DNA from: Chromatiales bacterium
Lineage (GTDB): Bacteria > Pseudomonadota > Gammaproteobacteria > Steroidobacterales > GCA-2729495
Assembly: GCA_020831895.1 (NCBI GenBank)
Contig: JAFIFS010000022.1
Span: 1 to 37,692, forward strand
Reading direction: 5' to 3'
Length of the DNA: 37,692 bases
A program made the position numbers and the translations under genes. Below, piece by piece: positions 5,691-14,087 of the stretch. The notes under the pieces are model-generated. The model saw nothing but the letters and a program-made list of their open reading frames with translations. It had not been told where the DNA came from and made no database searches. Within the stretch, counting starts at the first letter, position 1. Each line of letters opens with the position of its first letter.

Positions 5691-6509
5691 ATGATGACTT
5701 GCAACGAGGCCCTCTCCCCAAGCCTGGTGGCCGCCTTCATCCTGGCCGCACTGGCCAGCCCGGTTCATGCCACGACCACGGTCGTTACCGGCTCGGGGCT
5801 GCCTTCTGACGGGCTGTTCTCATCGCTGAGCCGCGAGAACAACCGCGTCGTGCAGCAGTTCTTTGATTCCTCTTTCTTTACGCCCGTCAGCACACCACTG
5901 CTGGTTACGGCCATGTCCTTCCGCTTGCCGGCTGTAGCGGGTGTCAATTACCCCTCGCTGGGTGACCTGTTCTTTTCACGCTATGAGATCACGTTGGCGA
6001 TGCCCTCGGCTGCCGCTGCGGAAGCCAGCGGCCTGACCTCAGCCGTCTTCTCGCAGAACATGAGCGACCCGGTACTGGTCCGCTCAGGGTCCCTGACCAT
6101 TCCTGCCGGCAGCTTCATCAGCAATGCTGCCGGCGCCGATGCCGAGTTCAGCTTCGTGATTCCGTTCGATACGCCATACGCCTTCACGCCTGGGCAGGAT
6201 CTGGTGATGCTGATCCGCCATACTGGCCATGGCGACGTGAATGGCGTAGAAACCCGGTGGAACTTTGATGGCTACACTTGGCAGAACGGCACCGTCATCA
6301 ACACGAGCGATGTCGATGCCGCGATCGCCAATTTCGGCCCCGGGACCTTCAACCTTGCGAACAAGATCGAGTTCACCCTGGTGCCTGTCCCGGCAGCAGT
6401 ATGGATGTTTGCTTCCGCAATCGCTGGCCTGATTGGGATTCGTAGGTACCGGGTTTTCGGGATTCGGAACTGGGCAAAAATTACCCGAAACCGAACACCC
6501 GGCACCTAA
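5691..6509 (+). CDS. VPxPA-CTERM (PEP-CTERM-like) exported protein with a repeat-encoded tail
   Basis: The ATG at 5691 has GGGAG 7 bp upstream; the frame is open further up but non-coding in character. The 272-residue protein has a signal peptide (PSLVAAFILAALASPVHA), a beta-rich Ser/Ala/Thr body and a C-terminal sorting signal: VPVPAAVWMFASAIAGLIGI followed by RRY. This is the VPxPA variant of PEP-CTERM, recognised by an exosortase that cleaves and anchors or releases the protein; no exosortase is in the window. Immediately after the basic RRY the frame enters a palindrome copy, adding RVFGIRNWAKITRNRTPGT before a TAA at its edge. The extra 19 residues behind the cytoplasmic anchor could affect sorting. 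Body function unknown. Confidence 0.82.
   Translation: MMTCNEALSPSLVAAFILAALASPVHATTTVVTGSGLPSDGLFSSLSRENNRVVQQFFDSSFFTPVSTPLLVTAMSFRLPAVAGVNYPSLGDLFFSRYEITLAMPSAAAAEASGLTSAVFSQNMSDPVLVRSGSLTIPAGSFISNAAGADAEFSFVIPFDTPYAFTPGQDLVMLIRHTGHGDVNGVETRWNFDGYTWQNGTVINTSDVDAAIANFGPGTFNLANKIEFTLVPVPAAVWMFASAIAGLIGIRRYRVFGIRNWAKITRNRTPGT
6445..6506 (+). repeat. REP-like palindrome, copy 4
   Basis: A full 62 bp copy (GGTACC at the left end, centre AACTGGGCAAAAATTA, CCCGGCACC at the right). It forms the last 19 codons of the VPxPA-CTERM gene, and its last base is the first base of the stop codon of the convergent gene on the minus strand. It lies exactly between two convergent genes, where it could act as a bidirectional hairpin. 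Confidence 0.93.
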
Positions 6510-8869
6510 CGCCGCACCCGCAGCCCGTGGCCGTTCTTCATCGTGACCAGGATCGAGTCGTCGGCCAGCACGGCGAGGTTGGTCCATTCCTGCATCAGCA
6601 GGCGGCCAACCTCTTGCATCTGCTCGTCGATACTGCCAGAGGGTGAGAAGCCCGGCTCGACCGGCTGCTCCGGCACCAGGCGCAGTGACCACTGCAGGCG
6701 CCCTTCGGTATCCAGGCCGAGCAGGTAGTCCTCCTGTCCGGCAAGCGACTGGATCGGTTCGAGCCAGCCTTGGCGGACGTCCTCGGTTGCACCGGCAAAG
6801 TAGTCCCGCACGGCGCGGCCGTTGACATCACCGAGTGCGCCGCCCGGCACGGCCTGGCCGATGCCGATCTCGTTCTGCTGCACGCCCAGCAGCACCACGT
6901 GGCTGCCGTCGGCGCGCCGTGCGACGCGCTTCAACTGCACGTGGTCGGCCGCATGGCGCGGCAGCAACGACTGGCGCTGCTGGCCGTTCAGCACCAGCTC
7001 GTAGTCCTGGTCCGGCTGCGAAGCCTGTGGCGCGGCCACCGCCAGCAGGGGCGTGCCGGAATGCGAGCTGACCGAAACCCGGTCGGCGAAGCTCACCGTC
7101 GGCGGGATGCCCCGGGCCTCGATCCTGAAGTCGCGCCAATGCCAGTGCCAGCCACTGCCCGTCGCGGCTGGCTGCAGGCGCTGCTGTGGCTGCAGCGCAT
7201 AGACGGTCAGGCGCTGGCGGCCCGCCGGGGGCCTGAGGCTCATCGCCTCCGTGAAGTGCCGCCTGCCGTTGTAGTAGCCCGCGTCACTGTAGGTGCGGAC
7301 GATCCGCCCGGCGAAATCCTGCTGCTGTGGCCGGGAGACCCCGTCGCTGAACACGTTGCGGACGGCACGGCTCACGGTCAGCAGGCCGCCATCGGGCAGG
7401 CCTGCGCAGTCGACCAGGCCGCTGTCGTACCACCACATCTGCCGGCCGCTGACCTGCGGATGGTCATGGGCGGTGCGCGCGAGGTCGTCGAGCCGGATGC
7501 CGCCGGGGGCGCTGTCGTCGAACCGCCCGCGCAGCACGACACCGGTCTGCAGTATGCCCTCGTGATCACTGAAACGGTGACTGGCCTCGAGATTCGCGCA
7601 CAGGGTCACGCGGTCGCCGGGTCCCGGCACCAGTGCGATGACCTCGCTGCTCCAGTCGCTGAAGTCGGCGGGATCATCGGGATGGCCGCCCCTCATCCCC
7701 GCAGTATCCATCACGTAGCCGGCCACCACGGCAGGCCAGGATGTGGCGACGCCCGGGCGGATCTTGATGAAGTGGGAACCCGGCAACAGCGGGAACGGGA
7801 ACTCCAGCGACTGGCCGTTTCTCAGCACACGCACCGGCGGCGGACGCCGGCGCCGGTAGTCTTCCACATGGCGCTCAGGGGCATCGCTCGGCTGGACGGC
7901 GTTGCGGTTCACGTGCGTGATGACATCACCGACCTCGATCGGCGTCTCGAGTCCTGCCCGGAGTGGGGATATGCCGACGACCTCCAGCCCCTGCGCATGC
8001 CGCACCGTCAGCAGGCCCATCCGGTTCACCCTCGGGTTCAGCGTGAGCTCGGCCATGAACAGGTAGACCTGGCGCCAGTCGATCGTGTGGCTGGACTGCA
8101 GCTGGCCATCCGCCGAGTACCGCAGCAGGGCCGCCTGCGGAAAACGGGTGCTCTGCGGCTCGTGACTGCCATCGCGGATCGCGGCCAGGCTGCGGGGGCG
8201 CTCGGGTTCCGGGGCATCGCCCTCCCGCGGCCGCTGGCCGAAGGCGATCCAGCCACCGTCGGGCCGCGGCAGCAGGCCCTGGTGCACCTCGACCCGGTGA
8301 ACGCCGCCGACGATGCCCGTGACGATCTCCTGCGGTGAGCTGCCATCGCGCCACGGTGATGGCGTACTGAAACGCTCGACCGAGAGCAGCTTCTCGCCCT
8401 CGGCCAGGTGCGCATAAAGCGGCGCATCCAGCAGCACCTCGCGACGCAGCTGGTTGCGGCGTGCTTCTTCCTCGCGCTGCTGCTGCTCGCGGCGTTGTGC
8501 CTCCAGGATCGCCATGGCCTCGGGCTCCAGCCGCCCGTAGAGCTCCAGCGCCTGGCGGTAGAGCGGGTGTGCAGAGCCCACCTGGTTGATGAAGTCCGTC
8601 ACCAGGTTGAAGGCTGCCAGGAGCTCGCCGCCATCGGCGAGCGCCGCGGCCTCGTAGAAGCGCATCTCCGGCTCCACGACGCCGCCGGTGGCCTCATAGC
8701 GGCGCAGCAGCTCGAGGAACTGGGCATGCTCGAAGGCCATTGCGGCCTCCGCCATCTCGATCAGCAGCAGGTCACGCCGCGCCTCCTCGGACAGTTGCGC
8801 CACGGCCGGCAGGGCAAACAGTGCAAGCAGCAGGACTGCGAGTGTCCTGGTCATGGGCGAACCCTTCAT
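6506..8869 (-). CDS. Secreted PDZ-domain protein of unknown function
   Basis: A 787-residue protein with a signal peptide (MTRTLAVLLLALFALPAVAQ). A helical region at 27-145 reminiscent of tetratricopeptide-like helices ends in a Gln/Glu/Arg-rich coil. At about 292-365 there is a PDZ-like domain (GLEVVGISPLRAGLETPIEV, GDVITHVN, then VRVLRNGQSLEFPF). The remaining ~420 residues are beta-rich, have scattered Cys and Trp, and were not recognised; no protease motif was seen. The start at 8869 overlaps the upstream gene stop by ATGA and has AGGA upstream; an ATG at 8854 with AAGGG is equally plausible. It is co-transcribed with the SH3/coiled-coil gene, so the two exported proteins probably act together in the envelope. 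Confidence 0.75.
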   Translation of the reverse strand: MKGSPMTRTLAVLLLALFALPAVAQLSEEARRDLLLIEMAEAAMAFEHAQFLELLRRYEATGGVVEPEMRFYEAAALADGGELLAAFNLVTDFINQVGSAHPLYRQALELYGRLEPEAMAILEAQRREQQQREEEARRNQLRREVLLDAPLYAHLAEGEKLLSVERFSTPSPWRDGSSPQEIVTGIVGGVHRVEVHQGLLPRPDGGWIAFGQRPREGDAPEPERPRSLAAIRDGSHEPQSTRFPQAALLRYSADGQLQSSHTIDWRQVYLFMAELTLNPRVNRMGLLTVRHAQGLEVVGISPLRAGLETPIEVGDVITHVNRNAVQPSDAPERHVEDYRRRRPPPVRVLRNGQSLEFPFPLLPGSHFIKIRPGVATSWPAVVAGYVMDTAGMRGGHPDDPADFSDWSSEVIALVPGPGDRVTLCANLEASHRFSDHEGILQTGVVLRGRFDDSAPGGIRLDDLARTAHDHPQVSGRQMWWYDSGLVDCAGLPDGGLLTVSRAVRNVFSDGVSRPQQQDFAGRIVRTYSDAGYYNGRRHFTEAMSLRPPAGRQRLTVYALQPQQRLQPAATGSGWHWHWRDFRIEARGIPPTVSFADRVSVSSHSGTPLLAVAAPQASQPDQDYELVLNGQQRQSLLPRHAADHVQLKRVARRADGSHVVLLGVQQNEIGIGQAVPGGALGDVNGRAVRDYFAGATEDVRQGWLEPIQSLAGQEDYLLGLDTEGRLQWSLRLVPEQPVEPGFSPSGSIDEQMQEVGRLLMQEWTNLAVLADDSILVTMKNGHGLRVRR

Positions 8870-10266
8870 CGCAGGTCCTGGTTGCGCGGGCTCACGCGCT
8901 GCGGGGCCGCCTGGGCACGGGCATGGTCACCGGTCGGCAGGCAGCTGTAGTCCCCGTTGGGGTGGTCGCTGTAGAAGTCGACATGGCCGAAGCCGATCGT
9001 GCCCTCGCAGGCACCCCAGGTGACACGGCCCTGCACCAGTGCGCTGTAGCGCTGGCCCGGGCGCAGGTTCACGGAACTGGCGTAGAAGTTCGCCACGTTC
9101 TCGCCACAGTTGAGCCCGTATGGCGAGCGCGCGCACCAGATGACGAACACCTGCCGGTCGCAGGCATTGCTGAAGACGATGTTGTAGGCATCGTCACGCC
9201 AGGCATCCTCGTGGCCGACGCGGATGCAGTCTGGTGCGCTGCGCCCGGGATTGCCGCTGCGCGCCTGGCTGGTCGGGGGCGCCGATGGTGCAGCAGCTGC
9301 CGGTGCCGCGGCAGCAGGGGCCGGCGGCGGTGATGGCTGGCTGCGCCGGGCCTCGAGCGCGGCGCGCTGCTGGGCCAGCTCCCGTTCGCGCCGCTGGCGC
9401 TCCTCGGCAAGGCGCTGGCGCTCCTGCTCGACCTGGCGCTGGCGCTGGTCACGCTCGCGCTGCTGCTGCGCCTGCCATTCCCCCTGCTGCTGGCGCTCCC
9501 GGGCCTGGCGTTCCTGCGCCTGGCGCATGAGCTCGAGATTGCGCATCGTGTCTTCGTGGGTCGAGCGCTGCAGCTCGTTCAGCTCCTGGAAGCCTTGCTG
9601 GATCCGGTCGGCCAGGCCGGCCGCGATGCTCGGCCTCGGGCTGTCGTCCTGCCAGCCACCACCATCCCAGCCATCGTTCCGGCGCAGCGCCTCTTCCTCG
9701 CGGCGCAGGCGCTCCTCCTCGGCCGCCAGCCGCTGCTGCTCCCGCCGCTCGCGCTCCAGCAGCGCCTGTTCCTCGCGCCTCAGTTCTTCCTCCAGAGCCT
9801 GCTGCCGGGTGGCCGCCTGGCCGCGTTCGATATCGCCCGAGCGGGCCATCTGGCTGAAGAGCGACTCACCGCCACCCGCCTCCTCGCGCGCGGCTGGCGC
9901 ACTGTCACCACCCACCATCTGCGCGAACAGGCTGGACCCCGCGGACGCGGAAGCCGGCGCGGCCGGGCTGCGCAGCGCCTTCATGGCCGAGGCCGGCACG
10001 AAGCCCGTACTGCCACCGGTGGTCAGCTCGACATGCCACCACTCCGCACGCTCACGATCGAGGCGATAACCCAGCACCTGGACGATGGCGCCGGCCGCGA
10101 GCTGCGCGTTGACCAGTGCCTCACGCGAGGGCTCGGCATACAACGATGTCGGCACCAGTGCCCTGCCCTGCACCTGGGCGGGCTGGGCAAGGGCGGCCGT
10201 GAACAACAGGGACAGCAGCAGCAGGGAAGACAGCAGGTACGGCGTACAGGTGCGGGCGGGGCTCAT
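8866..10266 (-). CDS. Secreted SH3-like and coiled-coil protein with a Cys-rich C-terminal domain
   Basis: The 466-residue protein starts with a signal peptide (YLLSSLLLLSLLFTAALAQP). Residues ~35-97 look like a bacterial SH3b domain ('SLYAEPSREA...AGAIVQVLGY...WWHVEL..G..GFVPASAMK'), a fold that often binds peptidoglycan. Residues ~150-320 are an extreme Glu/Arg/Gln coiled coil. A Pro/Ala linker follows, then a compact domain at ~355-450 with six or so cysteines (APDCIRVG, FSNACDRQVFVIWCARSPYG, NCGEN, WGACEGT, YSCLP), probably disulfide-bonded. The gene overlaps the PDZ gene by ATGA. Together they look like an envelope-associated two-protein unit. The function is not known to me; SH3b and the coiled coil are seen, peptidoglycan binding is inferred. 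Confidence 0.75.
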   Translation of the reverse strand: MSPARTCTPYLLSSLLLLSLLFTAALAQPAQVQGRALVPTSLYAEPSREALVNAQLAAGAIVQVLGYRLDRERAEWWHVELTTGGSTGFVPASAMKALRSPAAPASASAGSSLFAQMVGGDSAPAAREEAGGGESLFSQMARSGDIERGQAATRQQALEEELRREEQALLERERREQQRLAAEEERLRREEEALRRNDGWDGGGWQDDSPRPSIAAGLADRIQQGFQELNELQRSTHEDTMRNLELMRQAQERQARERQQQGEWQAQQQRERDQRQRQVEQERQRLAEERQRRERELAQQRAALEARRSQPSPPPAPAAAAPAAAAPSAPPTSQARSGNPGRSAPDCIRVGHEDAWRDDAYNIVFSNACDRQVFVIWCARSPYGLNCGENVANFYASSVNLRPGQRYSALVQGRVTWGACEGTIGFGHVDFYSDHPNGDYSCLPTGDHARAQAAPQRVSPRNQDLR

Positions 10267-10292
10267 CTCCAGCGTGCTCTCGGCTTCAGGGT

Positions 10293-10317
10293 GCCCCTGG
10301 ATTTTTGCCGCAGGGGC
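10293..10317 (-). terminator. Possible hairpin terminator or leader hairpin
   Basis: GCCCCTG (10293-10299) and CAGGGGC (10311-10317) form a 7 bp GC-rich stem around an 11 nt loop, between the stop of the beta-propeller lipoprotein (10411) and the start of the SH3 gene (10266) on the minus strand. There is no T tract after the stem on either strand, so Rho-independent termination is doubtful. Confidence 0.25.
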
Positions 10318-10410
10318 TGGTGAAGGCCAGCGCCCGGTGCGGAATCGGCCACCCGCGTCACAGTCTTTGGTGGAGCGCTGCCCTTTGCGCAGGCCACATG
10401 GCGTTTCCCA

Positions 10411-12522
10411 TCAGGGATTGCCGACCCGGTAGGCAACGACCCCGCTGCCACCCGGTATCAGCAGCATGCCACCCCCTACGGCCAGCCCTGACTGGTTTCC
10501 GCCGAATGGACTGTTGATGACGGTACTTGGCACCTGCAATTGCCAGACGATCTCGCCGTTGCCCGGATCAAGCCCCCAGACTGTCCCACTGGAGAACACC
10601 ATCCAGGCCACCCCACCCGCGACGATGGGAGGCAGGTAGTCCACGCCCTGGTTGAGGCCGAAAGGGTTCTGCCACTCCACGGCCCCGGTGGCCAGGTTGA
10701 TTGCCTGCAAGCCGGTTACCATGGATGCCACGTAGCCGGTCTCACCCGACACGGTGATTTCCTGCCCGCCCAGGTAACCACCGAGTGGCTCGCCCGTGAG
10801 CTCGTCATAGATCGGCGTGGAACCTCCAGGTGCAGCCGCGCCAGAGTAGACGCGCCCATCGACCACCGTGACCACGTTGTTGACGGGGGCGGTGCAACCA
10901 GCATTGCGTGACCAGAGCAGTTCACCGTCCTCGAGCGCATAGCCCTGGGTCACGCAGCCCCGGCCGATGTAGACACCCACTGCGCCAACTGCTGGCGGGC
11001 TCCTGTCTGACGGGGCCACGGACGTCCAGATCTCGGCCCCATCGGCCTGGCTCCAGGCACCAATCCGCTCCCCGACGCCACTGATGGCATCGAAGTTGAC
11101 GAACACCCGGCCACCCACGGCAGTCGGCGCGGATACCTCCCTCAGGAGGCTGTCAGCAAGGGGCTCGCGCCAGAGCAGCTCACCAGTAGCGGCATCGTAA
11201 GCCTGCAGGGCGCCCCGCAGCAGCAGCGGATCGCGACCAACGGCCACGAACACCTTGCCATCATCATAGGCAGCATTCGCCCTTTGACCCACCGGGAACG
11301 GACCCCAGGCGACCTGCCCGTTCTGGAGGTTCAGCGCCACGATGCTGCTCTCACCACCAGAGGTCACCGTCATGAAGGCCTTGCCCTCCGCGGCAAGCGC
11401 GTAGGAAGGCGAACCGCCCAGCGCCGTTGACCAGGTGGGACCCGCAGGGATGGTGGATGGACATTGCACGGTCGCGGTACCGGTATGCCCGGGATCACTG
11501 CGCCAGGCCACGGCGGCGGAGGAACTCGCGCCTGCCTCGGTCACGGTAAAGGAGCGCGCAAGGGTATCGCCACCACCAGGCGCCGGGGTGCGCACGGTGA
11601 TGAGCGCCGTGCCAGGTTCCGTCACCTGTGCCGCGGGGACGATGGCAAGCAGCCGGGACTGGGCCAGGTAGAAGGACTGCAGTGGCGTATCGTCCCAATA
11701 GATCGTGGAGGATGGCCGGAAGTCCGAACCTCTCACGGTGATGTTGAAGTTGGAGCAGCCCGCTGAGCTCAGCGTCGGGCCCAGGGCAGTGAGCTGCGGG
11801 ACAGGACTCAGCAAGGTGAAGGGCAGCGTGGCTGATGCACCCCCGTCAGGCGTGGATACCCCGACTTGCACGATGCCGCCATCCATCAGCTCCGCAGCGG
11901 TGACCTGCGTACGCAGGACCGCCACCGAGACGAAGGTGGTGGCGCGCGGCACCCCGTTCCACGTAATCACGGAGCTCGGCCAGAAGTTGCTGCCGATCAC
12001 CGTCAGCTCGAATCCGGCACTGCCGGAATTCCGTTCGGTCGGGTTGAGCGAACTGATCACCGGGTTCGGGTCCGTACCGACCTGGAATTCATAGGGCAGG
12101 TTGGCCCTGGCATACTGCGGGCTGCAGGGCAGTGACGTGCTGCCACACAACTGGACGACCAGCGTACCAGTGTAGGTACCCACGGCCAGCGAAGGGGAGA
12201 CCGTCAGCGTCGCCCGGTAAGTGCGGGGGCCCACCTGATTGACGCTGATGCCCGGCAGGATGACGCCGGCGTTGTCTGTCACCAGTAGCGTGATACTGCC
12301 CTCGATGTCGCGGTCGACCGTACCCTCAACGACAAAGCTTGCTTGCAAGCCGGGCGGCATCGATACCGAGATATTGGATGGAGAGAGGCTGAGCTGGCTG
12401 CCGCCGCCACCATCGCCGCCACCACCCCCGCAGGCGCCCAGCACCAGCGCCACGGCAACGAGCGCGAACAGGCGCAACTCACGCAGTACGGCACCCACCG
12501 CGGCATGCAAGGCTACGTCCAT
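10411..12522 (-). CDS. Lipoprotein with two IPT/TIG domains and a PQQ-like beta-propeller
   Basis: A 703-residue lipoprotein: AGGGGA lies 6 bp before the ATG, and the lipobox is VLGAC with Cys31, followed by a Gly-rich linker. After a beta-sandwich region come two IPT/TIG immunoglobulin-like domains (PVISSLNPTERNSGSAGFEL with GSNFWPSSVITWNG; PQLTALGPTLSSAGCSNFNI with GSDFRPSSTIYWDD). Residues ~340-703 are a PQQ-like beta-propeller with repeated blade motifs (ALNLQNGQVAWGPF, AYDAATGELLWREP, GLDPGNGEIVWQLQ). No PQQ-dehydrogenase catalytic residues were recognised, so a structural or ligand-binding role at the outer membrane is more likely. It resembles the YVTN-type lipoprotein at 19-22 kb only in general design. 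Confidence 0.85.
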   Translation of the reverse strand: MDVALHAAVGAVLRELRLFALVAVALVLGACGGGGGDGGGGSQLSLSPSNISVSMPPGLQASFVVEGTVDRDIEGSITLLVTDNAGVILPGISVNQVGPRTYRATLTVSPSLAVGTYTGTLVVQLCGSTSLPCSPQYARANLPYEFQVGTDPNPVISSLNPTERNSGSAGFELTVIGSNFWPSSVITWNGVPRATTFVSVAVLRTQVTAAELMDGGIVQVGVSTPDGGASATLPFTLLSPVPQLTALGPTLSSAGCSNFNITVRGSDFRPSSTIYWDDTPLQSFYLAQSRLLAIVPAAQVTEPGTALITVRTPAPGGGDTLARSFTVTEAGASSSAAVAWRSDPGHTGTATVQCPSTIPAGPTWSTALGGSPSYALAAEGKAFMTVTSGGESSIVALNLQNGQVAWGPFPVGQRANAAYDDGKVFVAVGRDPLLLRGALQAYDAATGELLWREPLADSLLREVSAPTAVGGRVFVNFDAISGVGERIGAWSQADGAEIWTSVAPSDRSPPAVGAVGVYIGRGCVTQGYALEDGELLWSRNAGCTAPVNNVVTVVDGRVYSGAAAPGGSTPIYDELTGEPLGGYLGGQEITVSGETGYVASMVTGLQAINLATGAVEWQNPFGLNQGVDYLPPIVAGGVAWMVFSSGTVWGLDPGNGEIVWQLQVPSTVINSPFGGNQSGLAVGGGMLLIPGGSGVVAYRVGNP

Positions 12523-12737
12523 GATGATCCCCTGATGGCCTTACCCAAGGTCCGCTGTTTTTCTGGCTCCCCCGGCTGCTGGCCCCAGGATCAGGCCCAC
12601 GCCAGTAGAACGAGTGCTCTTATGCTTGCCCACACCGCATGAGGATGGTGCGGCAGGAGCCTGCATCAGCGCCCCTTATACACAGAAGATCCTCATTCGG
12701 CATCTGCAGCCTTCGCGGCCTGCCGGATACGCGACCT

Positions 12738-12849
12738 CGATCCTGAAGCGATCCGTATGTTCCCGGTGTCTGGCGCTGCCCGCTCCTGGCAGCTGCTGCC
12801 GCTTCTCCGTCAGGCTTGCGGGTGCGGGCGTCCGGGGATGTTGTAGTCG
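12738..12849. repeat. 112 bp direct repeat, left copy
   Basis: This runs from CGATCCTGAAGCGATCCG to GGGGATGTTGTAGTCG and matches 14088-14199 with about two mismatches (GGTGTCTGG against GGTCGCTGG). The right copy contains the last 40 bp of the epoxide-hydrolase-like gene, so this left copy is a gene fragment. The two copies bracket the RAYT and its palindromes. Confidence 0.9.
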
Positions 12850-12861
12850 GTCGGAAGTCAG

Positions 12862-12924
12862 GGTGCCGGGCTTTCGGGTTTTCGGACCTGGTCAAGAACT
12901 GCCCGAACCCGAACACCCGGCACC
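12862..12924 (+). repeat. REP-like palindrome, copy 5a (mosaic)
   Basis: 63 bp; the left arm is of the GGGCTTTCGG type and the right arm of the CCGAACACCC type, so this copy mixes the two subfamilies. Centre ACCTGGTCAAGAACTG. It follows the left direct repeat by 12 bp. Confidence 0.92.
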
Positions 12925-12990
12925 TGCGGTCACCTGCGGACCTGGTCAAGAACTGCCCGAACCCGAACACCCGGCACCTGCGGTCACCTG
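12883..12990 (+). repeat. 54 bp tandem duplication of the right half of a palindrome (includes half copy 5b)
   Basis: The unit beginning CGGACCTGGTCAAGAACTGC and ending TGCGGTCACCTG occurs at 12883-12936 and again, unchanged, at 12937-12990. The second unit supplies a palindrome right half (12937-12978) without a left arm. Exact identity suggests a recent replication slip or hairpin-mediated duplication. Confidence 0.9.
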
Positions 12991-13003
12991 CGGTCCGCTC
13001 GCG

Positions 13004-13062
13004 CTCGGGTTTTCGGGATTCGGAACTGGGCAATAGATACCCGAATCCGAACACCCGGTACC
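13004..13062 (+). repeat. REP-like palindrome, copy 5c
   Basis: CGGGTTTTCGGGATTCGG, centre AACTGGGCAATAGATA, then CCCGAATCCGAACACCCGGT ending in ACC. The outermost left bases (GGTGC) are replaced by CTCGCGCT. The copy ends 8 bp beyond the RAYT stop codon. Confidence 0.88.
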
Positions 13063-13070
13063 AAGGGGCC

Positions 13071-13931
13071 TCAACGGGCAGATATCAGCTCACTCAATGT
13101 CGAGGGCGCGCGATTGAGTCGCCTGGCCACCTCTGACAAGGTCGCGACACCTTCTTGCAGGGCGCGTCGGGCAATCTCGGCGCGCGCTCTGGAGAGGCTG
13201 GCGGTACGCCAGCGGCTGCTGAGCAAGCGCGCATCGATGCCCTGCTCCACGGCTACGGCATGAATCAGGTCTTCCAGGGCAGGCGCCTGATCGTGACGAG
13301 GCTCTGGAGCAGCTGCTGGCAGTGAGCGCTTGTTGTCGGCCGAGCTGCGGTGATCCGGGTGCACTTGCGCAACGTCCTCCTCGACACACTGGTCCGCCAT
13401 AAATCTCCGGTACTCATCGACAGCCTGAGCGCGGTTTGCCCCGAAAAAACCAAGAACCGGCTCGATCGCCAGCCATTCACAGCTGCCCAGTCCGCAGTAG
13501 GCATGATGGCTGCTCCAGCGAAAATCGCCCAGCTCCGATACCAGGCCAGCGCGCAGCGGATTGCGGTGAATGTACCGGACCAGGACAAGCAGGTACGAGT
13601 CGGTGGTAACCAGTTTGGCGCGGTAGCGACGCTCGAAGAAGTGCCCGGTGGTCGGCACCTTGCGCTGGCGCAGTCTCGCATAGCGTGACGCCACCAGATG
13701 CATGACTGACCCAAGCGGTTCTTCACTGACCCTTATCGCAAGATGCACATGATTGGGCATGTAGCAATACGCGTGCAGCTGGGCCCCATAGCGCATCAAA
13801 GCCTCGCGCAGGAGTTTCTCGAAGTCCAGGAAATCATTGTGCTCACTGAAAATCTCCCGCCTGTGATTCCCACGGAGGATGGCATGATAGATACCGTTGG
13901 GCACATGAATGCGTGGGGGGCGAGGCATCAT
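13071..13931 (-). CDS. REP-associated tyrosine transposase (RAYT, Y1/HUH family)
   Basis: A 286-residue protein starting MMPRPPRIHVPNGIYHAILR. The Y1 transposase (IS200-like) core shows GNHRREIF, HAYCYMPNHVHLAIRVSEEP with the HUH pair HVH, and LVLVRYIHRNPLRAGLVSEL, which carries the catalytic-type tyrosine. HUH enzymes nick single-stranded DNA and become covalently linked through this tyrosine; RAYTs act on REP hairpins. Residues ~205-286 add an HTH-like tail (LSRARAEIARRALQEG...LSEVARRLNRAPSTLSELI) similar to the DnaA-like end found in some members. The motifs look intact, so the enzyme may be active. Palindrome copies lie 8 bp beyond the stop and 87 bp before the start, and a 112 bp direct repeat encloses the unit. 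Confidence 0.93.
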   Translation of the reverse strand: MMPRPPRIHVPNGIYHAILRGNHRREIFSEHNDFLDFEKLLREALMRYGAQLHAYCYMPNHVHLAIRVSEEPLGSVMHLVASRYARLRQRKVPTTGHFFERRYRAKLVTTDSYLLVLVRYIHRNPLRAGLVSELGDFRWSSHHAYCGLGSCEWLAIEPVLGFFGANRAQAVDEYRRFMADQCVEEDVAQVHPDHRSSADNKRSLPAAAPEPRHDQAPALEDLIHAVAVEQGIDARLLSSRWRTASLSRARAEIARRALQEGVATLSEVARRLNRAPSTLSELISAR

Positions 13932-14018
13932 GCTGCGGCCAGTTGGAACCTGGCATCAGTTTCGGGGCTCACTCAGCCTAAGTCACTGCGACAATCCTGC
14001 CAGGAGCTGGTGATTTAG

Positions 14019-14081
14019 GGTGCCGGGCTTTCGGGTTTTCGGATCTGGTCAAAGATTACCCGAAACCGAAAGCCCGGCACC
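14019..14081 (+). repeat. REP-like palindrome, copy 6
   Basis: 63 bp. The outer arms GGTGCCGGGCTTTCGG and CCGAAAGCCCGGCACC pair perfectly over 16 bp. Centre ATCTGGTCAAAGATTA. It lies between the RAYT start and the right direct repeat; the left flank TTTAGG is shared with copy 8. Confidence 0.93.
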
Positions 14082-14087
14082 TGATTC

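Larger units (their letters stand above)
12523..13070. other. 548 bp gene-free stretch holding a duplicated fragment and repeat cluster
   Basis: No credible gene. 12738-12849 duplicates the 3' end and downstream flank of the epoxide-hydrolase-like gene at 14088-14199. 12862-13062 is a cluster of one full, one half and one further palindrome copy, including a 54 bp tandem duplication. 12523-12737 upstream of the lipoprotein gene shows nothing recognisable beyond its likely promoter region. Confidence 0.7.

Noticed and set aside
6770..8338. Long + strand open frame opposite the PDZ-protein gene
   Set aside because: High-GC shadow of the real minus-strand gene; composition is Arg/Ala/Gln/His-rich with no motif, while the other strand has a signal peptide and a PDZ domain.
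12620..13054. Minus-strand open frame through the repeat cluster
   Set aside because: It consists of repeated palindrome sequence read as protein and the duplicated gene fragment; not a real gene.
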